Positions 16,655 through 24,970 of a stretch of 39,317 nt of DNA are shown here, in pieces. Location: NCBI GenBank assembly GCA_902786975.1, contig CADAES010000021.1, positions 1 through 39,317 on the forward strand. Direction: 5' to 3'. The notes beneath the pieces were generated by a model. It saw only the letters and a program-made list of their open reading frames with translations. It did not search any database and was not told where the DNA came from. Source of the DNA: an uncultured Ruminococcus sp. (GTDB taxonomy: Bacteria > Bacillota > Clostridia > Oscillospirales > Ruminococcaceae). Positions within the stretch are counted from its first letter, which is position 1. Every line of letters starts with the position of its first letter. The translations under genes were made by a program, and so were the position numbers.

Positions 16655-17473
16655 TTAAAATTTAAGGGTGCATTTTGATATCTTTGCATTTATATCTCTG
16701 CTCATCAGCTTTTCAACGTTCTCGCTGAAAAGCTCCTCGCTGTCGGTGCAGTAAAGCTCAAGCTTCCCCTGCTGCTGCGGCGAGCAAAGTGCGTCGTTAT
16801 AGCTGAGTGTTTTGAGTGCGTGCTTTGCAAGCTCTGCACCCGACGAGATAAGCGTTACGCCGTCGCCCATTATATCGCTTATCAAAGCGCTGAGGTGCGG
16901 ATAATGGGTACAGCCCAGAATAAGCGTATCGACCTGCTCTTTTTTCATTATCTCGAGATATTCTCTTGCGAAATAGCGTGCAGGCTCACAATCCTTTGCG
17001 GTATAGCCGTTCTCGACAAGCGGAACGAACATCGGACAAGCCATTCCCACTACCTTTACGTCAGGCATTATCTCATGTATCACTTTGCCGTAGCTTCCGC
17101 TTTTTATGGTGGCGCTGGTCCCTATTACGCCGATGCGCTTGTTCTTGGTCGCTGCGCAGGCTGCGTGTGCCGCAGGAACGACAACGCCGCTTTTCAGCTC
17201 TGTCCTGCTGTCCTCAAACACGGGCATAGACATCATTACCGACGACACCGTGCCGCAGGCAACAAGTATCATCTTGACATCGTGCTGTTCGAGAAATGCG
17301 ATATCCTGCTTGGCGTAGGAATATATCGTATCCTTGCTCTTTGTACCGTAGGGAATCCTTGCGGTGTCGCCGAGATAGACGATATTCTCACCGGGCATGA
17401 GCTTTCTCAGCTCGTCTACGCAGGTCAGTCCGCCGACGCCCGAATCGAAAACTCCGATAGCAGAATTATTCAT
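16655..17473 (-). CDS. murI: Glutamate racemase
   Basis: A 272-residue enzyme that makes D-glutamate for peptidoglycan. Asp10 in FDSGVGGL, Cys73 in VACGTVSS and the second catalytic Cys in LGCTHYPHL are present. The first Cys motif reads ACGTVSS where most glutamate racemases have ACNTAS, so the Asn next to the catalytic Cys is Gly. That may mark a subfamily or shift substrate handling. The ATG lies inside the end of ddl (8-nt overlap), implying coupled translation. The pairing of D-Glu and D-Ala-D-Ala supply in one operon supports the assignment. Confidence 0.9.
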   Translation of the reverse strand: MNNSAIGVFDSGVGGLTCVDELRKLMPGENIVYLGDTARIPYGTKSKDTIYSYAKQDIAFLEQHDVKMILVACGTVSSVMMSMPVFEDSRTELKSGVVVPAAHAACAATKNKRIGVIGTSATIKSGSYGKVIHEIMPDVKVVGMACPMFVPLVENGYTAKDCEPARYFAREYLEIMKKEQVDTLILGCTHYPHLSALISDIMGDGVTLISSGAELAKHALKTLSYNDALCSPQQQGKLELYCTDSEELFSENVEKLMSRDINAKISKCTLKF

Positions 17474-18545
17474 AGTCTACCCCTGCTCTTTCGAGTGCAA
17501 GCTTTATCAGCCTGTCCTCCTGCTCCTCAAATTCCATTCCGTCATATTTCATAAGCTGCGGATACATACTGATAGGCGTATGACCCGGCATTGTGTTGAT
17601 CTCGTTGAGTATTACCTCACCATCGGTGCAAAGGAAGAAGTCTACCCTTGCAAGTCCGCAGCAGCCCATAGCTCTGTATGCTCTGACTGCTGTATCTCTG
17701 ATAGCATTCATGCTCTCCACAGGTATCCTTGCGGGGATATATGTCTTTGATTCGCAGTTGCAGTATTTTGCATCAAAGTCATAAAAATCGTTTGCAGCGC
17801 TTATCTCGCCGACTGATGAAGCCATAGGCTTTTCGTTGCCAATAACGGCACACTCGCACTCGATGCCGTCGATGCCTTCCTCGACGATGACCTTCTTGTC
17901 GTGTGCGAAAGCCATTTTGATACCGTTTCTGAGGCTTTCAAGGTCAGTTGCCTTGGTGATCCCGACAGACGAGCCGCAGTTCACGGGCTTGACGTACATA
18001 GGATATTTCAGCGATTTTTCCATAAGGGCGCACTTTTCGTCAAGTTGTGCAAGCTCGTAGAATCTGATGGGTATATATTTTGCGGTCTTGATGCCGTTTG
18101 AAGCAAGTACGATGTGCGTAAGCTCCTTATCCATACAGTTTGCGGAGCTTATAAGGTCGCAGCCGACAAAAGGCAGCTGTGCCAGCTCCAGCAGTCCCTG
18201 TACAGTTCCGTCCTCGCCGTTTTTGCCGTGCAGGACAGGGAAAACGCAGTCTACTTTAAGATGGCTGACCTCGCCGTCAGCGTTTATCGCAAGGAAGCCC
18301 TTATCGACAGGATCGGGGCTGAGCACGCAGGGGACGTTGTCGGGATGAGTCTCCCACTTGCCGGCAGGGATATCGTCGATATCACCTATGTATTTCAGCC
18401 AGTGTCCTTTCTTGGTGATGCCGATGCAGACAACATCATATTTATCCTTGGGTATGCTCTTGATGATATGAGCAGCCGAAACTCTGGAAATGTCATGTTC
18501 GTTGGACTTACCGCCGAACAGTACCGCTACACGCAGTTTAGACAT
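17466..18545 (-). CDS. ddl: D-alanine--D-alanine ligase
   Basis: A 359-residue ATP-grasp enzyme joining two D-Ala for the peptidoglycan stem. The N-terminal VLFGGKSNEHDISRVSA, the ATP-grasp segment YVKPVNCGSSVGITKA, and the C-terminal metal site NEINTMPGHT are typical. A frame extends upstream to 18644, but the start at 18545 gives the normal N-terminus and has AAGGGAAG upstream. It is the first gene of the ddl - murI - DUF1934 - argS - ydcF operon. The sequence alone does not show whether D-Ala or D-Lac is preferred. Confidence 0.93.
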   Translation of the reverse strand: MSKLRVAVLFGGKSNEHDISRVSAAHIIKSIPKDKYDVVCIGITKKGHWLKYIGDIDDIPAGKWETHPDNVPCVLSPDPVDKGFLAINADGEVSHLKVDCVFPVLHGKNGEDGTVQGLLELAQLPFVGCDLISSANCMDKELTHIVLASNGIKTAKYIPIRFYELAQLDEKCALMEKSLKYPMYVKPVNCGSSVGITKATDLESLRNGIKMAFAHDKKVIVEEGIDGIECECAVIGNEKPMASSVGEISAANDFYDFDAKYCNCESKTYIPARIPVESMNAIRDTAVRAYRAMGCCGLARVDFFLCTDGEVILNEINTMPGHTPISMYPQLMKYDGMEFEEQEDRLIKLALERAGVDYE

Positions 18546-18615
18546 AAAACCGCTTCCCTTCACATTTTTTCCGTCGGGACCGTGTCCCCTGTATGTGCAA
18601 AAAGCACACCAATAT

Positions 18616-18644
18616 ATTATACCACGAAATCGCACGGATTGCAA
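18616..18644 (-). promoter_or_regulatory. Promoter of the ddl-murI-argS operon
   Basis: On the minus strand TTGCAA (18644-18639), 17-nt spacer, TATAAT (18621-18616). The leader of about 65 nt contains two small hairpins (TGTGC/GCACA and GGGAC/GTCCC) before the ddl start. Confidence 0.75.
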
Positions 18645-18706
18645 ACATTTTTCTTACAAATACAGCCGGAAATACGCAGTATTATTGTTGCTTTTGTCCA
18701 ATGCTG

Positions 18707-19480
18707 TCATTTTCCGAACGACACGGTGCGCTCAAAGCTCATGCTGCCGCCGAAGATATCCAGTGCCGAGCCGACGGTAAAGTCTATCTTTCCCTTGCCG
18801 AGCACCTTCAGCTTTTCAAGGTCGTCAAAGCCGGAAATACCGCCTGCATAGGTCGCAGGTATCGGAGAATGCTCACCGAGCAGCTTTGCGACGCTGTCCT
18901 GTATGCCTTTTGCTCTGCCCTCGACGTCGGCTGCGTGGACAAGGAACTCATCGCAGCTGTCCGAAAGCATCTCAAGCGTTTTTTCATTCAGCTCGACATC
19001 GGTGAACTTCTGCCAGCGGTCGGTCACGATATACAGCTTTCCGTCCCTTTCACGGCAGGACAGGTCGAGCACGAGGCGCTCTCTGCCGACGGCTTTTATA
19101 AGCTTTCCGAGATTATCCCAAGCTACCTCGCCGTTTCTGAAAACAAAGCTGGTGACGATAACGTGGCTCGCACCCTTGTCAAGAAACAGTCCCGCATTCT
19201 CGTCGGTTATACCGCCGCCGAGCTGCAGACCGCCCTCCCAGGCTTTAAGCGCTGAAAACGCCTGCGCCGTATCGGCTTCATAGTACGGGCTGGTCCTGGG
19301 GTTCAGTATTATTATATGCCCTCCTCTGAGGTCATATTTTCTGTACAGCTCCGAATAATACGCTGCATCATATCCCGAAACGAAATTGTCAACGGCAAAA
19401 TCTCCTTTATCGGCAAGACTTCCGCCGACTATCTGCTTGACACTTCCGTTGTGTATGTCGATACAAGGTCTGAATCTCAT
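18707..19480 (-). CDS. hisA: Phosphoribosylformimino-5-aminoimidazole carboxamide ribotide isomerase, eukaryotic type
   Basis: A 257-residue TIM-barrel histidine-biosynthesis isomerase. The N-terminus RFRPCIDIHNGSVKQIVGG, LQLGGGITDENA and YAGGISGFDDL fit HisA. Features such as HIIILNP and VLDLSCRERDGKLYIVTDRWQ resemble the eukaryotic HIS6-type branch rather than the common bacterial HisA. It stands alone, with its own perfect promoter and no other his gene beside it. Possible explanations are that it replaces a missing his-operon copy or that it came by transfer. AAAGGGG lies before the ATG. Confidence 0.88.
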   Translation of the reverse strand: MRFRPCIDIHNGSVKQIVGGSLADKGDFAVDNFVSGYDAAYYSELYRKYDLRGGHIIILNPRTSPYYEADTAQAFSALKAWEGGLQLGGGITDENAGLFLDKGASHVIVTSFVFRNGEVAWDNLGKLIKAVGRERLVLDLSCRERDGKLYIVTDRWQKFTDVELNEKTLEMLSDSCDEFLVHAADVEGRAKGIQDSVAKLLGEHSPIPATYAGGISGFDDLEKLKVLGKGKIDFTVGSALDIFGGSMSFERTVSFGK

Positions 19481-19515
19481 AACAAGCCCCTTTCCCTATC
19501 AGCTTAGCTTTACTT

Positions 19516-19544
19516 ATTATATATTATACTGCCTGTCCTGTCAA
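19516..19544 (-). promoter_or_regulatory. Promoter of hisA
   Basis: On the minus strand TTGACA (19544-19539), 17-nt spacer, TATAAT (19521-19516). A second TATAAT overlaps the spacer (19528-19523). Confidence 0.8.
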
Positions 19545-19553
19545 GAAATGCAC

Positions 19554-19574
19554 GTTTGTCAACTTTGGACAAAC
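19554..19574. promoter_or_regulatory. Inverted repeat between divergent hisA and aconitase promoters
   Basis: GTTTGTC (19554-19560) and GACAAAC (19568-19574) form a 7-bp inverted repeat with a 7-nt spacer. It lies 66 nt upstream of the aconitase -35 box and just behind the hisA -35 box. An operator is possible; no regulator could be assigned. Confidence 0.35.
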
Positions 19575-19639
19575 TCAGCCAACATTTTGACCCCGCCGCT
19601 GTGAATTGTGCAAATCGTTGTTTTAAGAGGTCATATTCC

Positions 19640-19668
19640 TTGACAAACAAGGGTTTTTGGGTTAAAAT
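19640..19668 (+). promoter_or_regulatory. Promoter of the aconitase-icd cluster
   Basis: TTGACA (19640-19645), 17-nt spacer, TAAAAT (19663-19668). It lies about 38 nt before the aconitase start codon. Confidence 0.8.
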
Positions 19669-19706
19669 AGTATTGTATGAATTTATACAGGAAGGTGTTT
19701 TGATTT

Positions 19707-21647
19707 ATGGGACTTACATTGACTGAAAAGATACTGAAGGCTCACCTCGTTGACGGCGAGTTCGTCAAGGGCGGCGAGATCGGTATCCGTATCGACCAGA
19801 CACTTACACAGGACGCTACCGGCACTATGGCTTACCTCGAGTACGAGGCTATGGGCGTTCCCCGTGTAAAGACCGAAAAGAGCGTGGCTTACATCGACCA
19901 CAACACTTTGCAGTCAGGCTTTGAGAATGCCGACGACCACAGATTCATCGGTTCTGTCTGCAAAAAGCATGGCATCTATTTCTCACGCCCGGGCAACGGT
20001 ATCTGCCACCAGGTACATCTTGAAAGATTCGGCATTCCCGGAAAGACTCTTATCGGTTCGGACAGCCACACCCCGACTGGCGGCGGTATCGGTATGATCG
20101 CTATCGGTGCGGGCGGACTTGACGTTGCGGTCGCTATGGGCGGCGGTGCTTATTACATCACCTATCCGCAGATAGTCAAGGTAAACCTCACAGGCAAGCT
20201 CTCACCGTGGGTCTCCGCAAAAGACGTTATCCTTGAAGTGCTCAGACGCATCTCCGTCAAGGGCGGCGTCGGCAAGGTAATGGAATACTGCGGCGAAGGC
20301 GTTAAGACTCTTTCAGTTCCCGAAAGAGCGACTATTACCAATATGGGAGCAGAGCTTGGCGCAACAACATCTATATTCCCGTCGGACGAGATAACTCAGG
20401 CTTTTCTCAAGGCTCAGGACAGAGGAAGCGTATGGACAGAGCTGAAGGCTGACGACGACGCTGTTTACGACGAGGTCATCGACATCGACCTTTCAAAGCT
20501 CGTTCCTCAGGCTGCATGCCCTCACTCTCCCGACAATGTAAAGAACATGGAGGAGATAGGCAAGCTCAAGGTAGACCAGGTCTGCATCGGCTCATGCACC
20601 AACTCGTCATTCGTTGATATGATGAAGGTCGCTTACATACTCAAGGGCAAGACAGTTGACCCGAGCGTTTCTCTGGCTATCGCACCAGGATCAAAGCAGG
20701 TGCTGAATATGCTGGCCTCAAACGGCGCTCTGGCAACGATGATAGATGCCGGCGCAAGGATACTTGAATCTGCATGCGGTCCTTGTATCGGCATGGGACA
20801 GGCTCCCAACTCGAGCGGAGTTTCGCTGAGAACATTCAACAGAAACTTTCTCGGCAGAAGCGGAACAAAGGACGGACAGATATACCTTGTATCACCCGAG
20901 ACAGCTGCGGCTTCCGCACTCACAGGCTACCTCACTGACCCGAGGACTCTCGGCGAGATGCCCGATATCAGAGTTCCCGAGCAGTTCAAGATAAACGATA
21001 ATATGGTAGTTCCGCCAGCAAGCGTTGAGGAAATGGACAGCGTCGAGGTGCTCAGAGGTCCGAACATCAAGCCTTACCCCGAAACAGCTCCGCTGGTGGA
21101 GAGCATAGAGTGCCAGATATCTCTGAAGGTCGGCGACAACATCACCACAGACCACATCATGCCGGCAGGCGCAAAGATACTCCCGCTCAGGTCGAATATC
21201 CCCGCTATCTCGCAGCACTGCTTCACAGTCTGCGACGAGGAGTTCCCAAGGCGTGCAAAGAATATGGGCAAGTCGATAATCGTCGGCGGCTCAAACTACG
21301 GACAGGGTTCTTCAAGAGAGCATGCAGCACTTGCTCCGCTTTATCTCGGTATCAAGGCTGTGCTCGTAAAGAGCTTTGCAAGGATACACAGAGCTAACCT
21401 TATCAACGCAGGAATTCTCCCGCTGACATTCGTAAACGAGAACGACTACGACAAGATCAGCCAGGGCGACGAGATAACAATAGAAAACGTGCGTGCTGAT
21501 ATCGAAGCAGGCAAGACCCAGCTCACGGTCACAAACAAGACAACAGGTGACGAGATACCCGTACTGTGCGAGCTTACAGGAAGAACGAGGGATATTATCC
21601 TCGCAGGCGGTCTTCTCGACTACACAAGAGAACAGCTTTCAAAATAA
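19707..21647 (+). CDS. Aconitate hydratase
   Basis: A 646-residue iron-sulfur enzyme that isomerises citrate to isocitrate. The 4Fe-4S ligands are seen in IGSCTNSS and SACGPCIGMG. The substrate-loop regions GSDSHTPTGGG and the C-terminal swivel domain with GGSNYGQGSSREHAAL are present. Length and sequence fit the shorter aconitase type (Aquifex/mitochondrial-like, about 640-660 residues) rather than the roughly 900-residue AcnA. AAGGTG precedes the ATG. It shares a transcript with an unknown membrane protein and isocitrate dehydrogenase, giving the oxidative route from citrate to 2-oxoglutarate for glutamate synthesis. Citrate synthase is not in the window. Confidence 0.93.
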   Translation: MGLTLTEKILKAHLVDGEFVKGGEIGIRIDQTLTQDATGTMAYLEYEAMGVPRVKTEKSVAYIDHNTLQSGFENADDHRFIGSVCKKHGIYFSRPGNGICHQVHLERFGIPGKTLIGSDSHTPTGGGIGMIAIGAGGLDVAVAMGGGAYYITYPQIVKVNLTGKLSPWVSAKDVILEVLRRISVKGGVGKVMEYCGEGVKTLSVPERATITNMGAELGATTSIFPSDEITQAFLKAQDRGSVWTELKADDDAVYDEVIDIDLSKLVPQAACPHSPDNVKNMEEIGKLKVDQVCIGSCTNSSFVDMMKVAYILKGKTVDPSVSLAIAPGSKQVLNMLASNGALATMIDAGARILESACGPCIGMGQAPNSSGVSLRTFNRNFLGRSGTKDGQIYLVSPETAAASALTGYLTDPRTLGEMPDIRVPEQFKINDNMVVPPASVEEMDSVEVLRGPNIKPYPETAPLVESIECQISLKVGDNITTDHIMPAGAKILPLRSNIPAISQHCFTVCDEEFPRRAKNMGKSIIVGGSNYGQGSSREHAALAPLYLGIKAVLVKSFARIHRANLINAGILPLTFVNENDYDKISQGDEITIENVRADIEAGKTQLTVTNKTTGDEIPVLCELTGRTRDIILAGGLLDYTREQLSK

Positions 21648-21688
21648 ACGAACATAAATAAAAAAGAAAGATAGGGGAACAAAATACT

Positions 21689-22561
21689 ATGAAAGATTCT
21701 TACGACCCGCTGGACTGGAACAAGGGCGGCACGTCAGGAGGCAGCGTAAAACAGTATTCGTCCGCAGATTACGACAACTTTGCCAAAAATCCGACATACC
21801 GCAGTGATGCGCTCGGTGCCGACGAGTTCCAGGGAGACTTTCAGTCAGGCGCTGCGCAGCAAGCCGAGAGTTTCACTCAGGCTGACTACGACCGCTATGC
21901 ACAGAACCCGACCTACCGAAGCGACTACTATGAGGGCGCTCCTGCCGATGACGGCGCTTATCAGCAGGACTACTATCAGGACGGCTATTATCAGGACGGT
22001 CAGCAGGACTACTATCAGGACGGCTATTATCAGGACAACAGCTATCAGGATGCCTACGTACAGCAGGACAGCACGGGTGCGAACAGCTATCAGACCTACG
22101 GACAGGCTCAGCCCACCAAGTATTCGCAGGAGGACTATGACAACATGGCTAAAAACCCGTCATATCTGAGCGAGAATAACCCTAACAGGATGGGCGACGA
22201 CGAGTTTCATAATATGATACTCAAGCAGAAAAAGAGAGAGTTCTGGCGTGACCAGAGGGATAATCTCCTTATCAGAGGCTCTTTCAGCGCTCGTTCTGCC
22301 GACAGTGTGGACATAAGCAAGGATTCGCTTCTGTATATCCTCTCGCTCGGCTTCGGTGCGGCTCTGGCAAGGCTTCTCAGTCTTCCGTTTTGGGTGTATC
22401 CCATTTTTGCAGCAGGCATCGGACTTGCCGTGACCGCCTTCAAAGCTTTCATAATCGACAGCGAGGGCAAGGAGGACGCATTGAAAAGGTGCATCACACC
22501 GGGAGTAATACTGGGTATCGCTATAGGTCTTTCGGTATACATGAAAAGCAAGGGATTCTGA
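21689..22561 (+). CDS. Tyr/Gln/Asp-rich repeat protein with C-terminal membrane segments, unknown function
   Basis: Not recognised as a known family. The 290-residue protein has a long hydrophilic N-terminal half, poor in hydrophobic residues and rich in Tyr, Gln, Asp and Gly. Three copies of a 17-residue motif, roughly (S/T)xxDYDxxAxNPxYxS(D/E), lie near residues 24-40, 62-78 and 145-161. Between the second and third copies are short YYQDG-type repeats. The C-terminal part has about three hydrophobic helices (about 215-235, 238-260 and 270-285), so the repeat region probably hangs from the membrane. It sits 41 nt after aconitase and upstream of icd. A disordered, self-associating or protein-binding segment is inferred from composition only. 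Confidence 0.7.
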   Translation: MKDSYDPLDWNKGGTSGGSVKQYSSADYDNFAKNPTYRSDALGADEFQGDFQSGAAQQAESFTQADYDRYAQNPTYRSDYYEGAPADDGAYQQDYYQDGYYQDGQQDYYQDGYYQDNSYQDAYVQQDSTGANSYQTYGQAQPTKYSQEDYDNMAKNPSYLSENNPNRMGDDEFHNMILKQKKREFWRDQRDNLLIRGSFSARSADSVDISKDSLLYILSLGFGAALARLLSLPFWVYPIFAAGIGLAVTAFKAFIIDSEGKEDALKRCITPGVILGIAIGLSVYMKSKGF

Positions 22562-22580
22562 TATCACTGTGACAGTATGA

Positions 22581-22719
22581 AATATAACCACGACCTATGT
22601 CCCCCGCCTCTTTGGCGGCGGTCATCTTAGTCTTTCGGTGGTGAGAATAAATCTCCCACCGAAACCCTAAGTGGCTAACGCCCGGTCGTGACTTGAATGA
22701 CGGGGCGATGCCCCATATT
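22581..22719 (+). promoter_or_regulatory. Structured leader element, copy B (upstream of icd)
   Basis: The outer pair AATAT (22581-22585) matches ATATT (22715-22719). The closing stem CACGACC (22589-22595) pairs with GGTCGTG (22684-22690). Hairpin 1 is CCGCC (22604-22608) with GGCGG (22614-22618), extended by ATG-CC/GG-CAT. Hairpin 2 is CTTAG-TC-TTTCGGTGG (22626-22641) with CCACCGAAA-CC-CTAAG (22656-22671). Linker CTTGAATGAC leads to hairpin GGGGC-GAT-GCCCC (22702-22714). AGGAGG of icd follows 9 nt later. Compared with copy A at 1350-1505, the T-A pair in hairpin 2 becomes C-G and a pair in the outer stem is swapped, so pairing is kept while sequence changes. Confidence 0.68.
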
Positions 22720-22742
22720 GAATATTCGAGGAGGAAACCAAA

Positions 22743-23960
22743 ATGGACAAAATTCAGATGAAAACACCGCTGGTCGAAATGGACGGCGACGAGATGACAA
22801 GGATCATCTGGCAGGAAATAAAGGATATCCTGCTGCTGCCTTACATCGACCTTAAAACAGAGTACTACGACCTCGGGCTCGTTCACAGAAACGAGACCAA
22901 CGACCAGGTAACTATCGACTCTGCAAATGCTACAAAGAAATACGGCGTTGCAGTCAAGTGCGCAACTATTACGCCTAACGCTGCAAGAATGCCCGAGTAC
23001 AACCTCAAGGAGATGTGGAAATCCCCTAACGGCACTATCAGAGCGATGCTGGACGGAACTGTTTTCAGAACACCTATTCTCGTCAAGGGCATCACACCTT
23101 ATATCCCGACCTGGACCAAGCCGATAACTATCGCCCGTCACGCCTACGGCGACGTTTACAAAAACGTTGAGATGAAGTGTCCCCAGGGCTCAAAGGCTGA
23201 GCTTGTGCTCACCGACAAGGACGGCAATGAGTCAAGAGAGACTATCTTTGATTTTGAAAAGACACCCGGCATTATCCAGGGTCTGCACAACAGAGAGGAT
23301 TCTATCGGCTCGTTCGCAAGAGCTTGCTTCAACTTTGCTCTTGACACCAAGAAAGACCTTTGGTTTGCAACAAAGGACACTATCTCCAAGAAATACGACC
23401 ACACCTTCAAGGACATCTTCCAGGAGATATTCGACAAGGAATACAAGGAGAAATTCGAGGCAGCAGGCATCGAGTATTTCTACACGCTCATCGACGACGC
23501 AGTGGCAAGAGTTATCCGTTCAAACGGCGGCTACATCTGGGCTTGCAAGAACTACGACGGTGACGTTATGAGTGACATGGTCGCTACCGCTTACGGCTCG
23601 CTGGCTATGATGACATCGGTGCTCGTTTCGCCCGACGGCATCTACGAGTACGAGGCTGCACACGGCACGGTACAGCGCCACTACTACAAGCACCTCAAGG
23701 GTGAGGAAACATCTACGAACTCGGTAGCTACGCTGTTTGCGTGGACAGGCGCACTGCGCAAGAGGGGCGAGCTGGACGAGCTGCCTGAGCTTATGAACTT
23801 TGCCGATGCTCTTGAAAAGGCAACGATACAGACTATCGAGGACGGCATAATGACAGGTGACCTTTATCTGCTCTCGACACTTGAAAACAAGCAGAAGGTC
23901 AACACCGAGGATTTCCTCAAAGCCGTAAACGAGAGACTTGTAAAGCTTCTGGGTAAATAA
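22743..23960 (+). CDS. icd: Isocitrate dehydrogenase (NADP-dependent type)
   Basis: A 405-residue enzyme oxidising isocitrate to 2-oxoglutarate and CO2. The N-terminus [13 protein letters not shown], the substrate segment around [14 protein letters not shown], the metal-site region [30 protein letters not shown] and the [10 protein letters not shown] region are typical. They resemble the eukaryotic-like NADP isocitrate dehydrogenase group rather than the E. coli Icd form. AGGAGG lies 8 nt before the ATG. It is the third gene of the aconitase cluster and carries the structured leader element just upstream. NADPH and 2-oxoglutarate for glutamate synthesis are the likely products needed in an anaerobe. 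Confidence 0.95.
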   Translation: MDKIQMKTPLVEMDGDEMTRIIWQEIKDILLLPYIDLKTEYYDLGLVHRNETNDQVTIDSANATKKYGVAVKCATITPNAARMPEYNLKEMWKSPNGTIRAMLDGTVFRTPILVKGITPYIPTWTKPITIARHAYGDVYKNVEMKCPQGSKAELVLTDKDGNESRETIFDFEKTPGIIQGLHNREDSIGSFARACFNFALDTKKDLWFATKDTISKKYDHTFKDIFQEIFDKEYKEKFEAAGIEYFYTLIDDAVARVIRSNGGYIWACKNYDGDVMSDMVATAYGSLAMMTSVLVSPDGIYEYEAAHGTVQRHYYKHLKGEETSTNSVATLFAWTGALRKRGELDELPELMNFADALEKATIQTIEDGIMTGDLYLLSTLENKQKVNTEDFLKAVNERLVKLLGK

Positions 23961-23974
23961 TTGGACATATAAAC

Positions 23975-24007
23975 AGAGAACCTCCCATTTGGGAGGCTCT
24001 CTTTTTT
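23975..24007 (+). terminator. Terminator of the aconitase-icd cluster
   Basis: AGAG-A-ACCTCCC (23975-23986) pairs with GGGAGG-C-TCTCT (23991-24001), followed by a T-run to 24007. The next gene converges on it. Confidence 0.85.
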
Positions 24008-24025
24008 GTACATATTTTCGGACAG

Positions 24026-24970
24026 TTACTTTCTTTTGAACGTTTCGCCCATTATTTCAATGGCTTCAACACTGTCAATATCTATAAACGTCTTGAAATC
24101 CAAACTGATTCCCGTATCCTGTTTTTTGCCAAGACCGAGTCCTGCACCGTAATTTGATATCTCGTCCACATTGACTTTCCTGCCGTCCTTGTATATTATT
24201 CTGCCGCTCCAGAATGAACCGTTTTCGGGATATTTGACCAGTGCAACAAAACCAAACTCCGACAGATACAGTTCCTTGCCGCTTTCCGAATACAGTCTTG
24301 TGCTTTTGACCTCATTGTATCCGTCGATCTTTATCTCAATGCCGCTGAAAAGACTCGGCTCGTTTACCGAACCGTCAATTCTAAAATTCTTTCCCTCGGA
24401 TAGCTTGATCGTAAGCGGTCTGTTTACATCAAGCTTGTTGTTGTGGGAGATAAACGGTATATCCAGCTTCATACTGAATTTGTCATCACCCTTTTTGAAC
24501 AGATCACGTGCAACACACGTTACATTACTATTTACATATTCCTTTGTATCGGAATAGTATGTCATAGGATACGGCATCTCACCGCTGTCGGCAAGATAAT
24601 CCTCTGCCTGTTTATCCAGCGGTTCTATCGTTATGATAGGCAGCATCTTGTAATCATCTTTCAGTACGGTTTCAAGAGTGATGCGGAAATGCTCGTTTTC
24701 ACTAACCGAGCCGTTTACATATCCCCTGTTTTCTATCCTGCTCACAGTACTGCTGTCGTAGAAATCTTCAACGCTGTCCTTATTCGACAGTTTTGCAACA
24801 GCAACTGCGCCTGCGGTGACGGTCATTACCGCTGCGGCTGCTGCGACAGCGGCTATCTTTGCCGATATCCTGCGGCTGTGTTTAGTCTGCTTCATCATCG
24901 GCTTGCCTTCTGCTTCACGCAGATACTTTTCGTCTGCAAGTCCTATAACATCTAGCATTTTATCATTCAT
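24026..24970 (-). CDS. Putative anti-sigma factor, DUF4179-like membrane protein
   Basis: A 314-residue protein with a short cytoplasmic N-terminus (about residues 1-37), one transmembrane segment (about 38-60, Ala/Val-rich), and a long extracellular domain rich in beta-strand-like sequence. This layout, and its position directly after an ECF sigma gene with an ATGA overlap, fits a membrane anti-sigma factor of the type found with Clostridial ECF sigma factors (DUF4179-like). The cytoplasmic part would hold the sigma factor; the outer part would sense a signal that cannot be told from sequence. The family call is moderate; the role is inferred from context. Confidence 0.68.
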   Translation of the reverse strand: MNDKMLDVIGLADEKYLREAEGKPMMKQTKHSRRISAKIAAVAAAAAVMTVTAGAVAVAKLSNKDSVEDFYDSSTVSRIENRGYVNGSVSENEHFRITLETVLKDDYKMLPIITIEPLDKQAEDYLADSGEMPYPMTYYSDTKEYVNSNVTCVARDLFKKGDDKFSMKLDIPFISHNNKLDVNRPLTIKLSEGKNFRIDGSVNEPSLFSGIEIKIDGYNEVKSTRLYSESGKELYLSEFGFVALVKYPENGSFWSGRIIYKDGRKVNVDEISNYGAGLGLGKKQDTGISLDFKTFIDIDSVEAIEIMGETFKRK

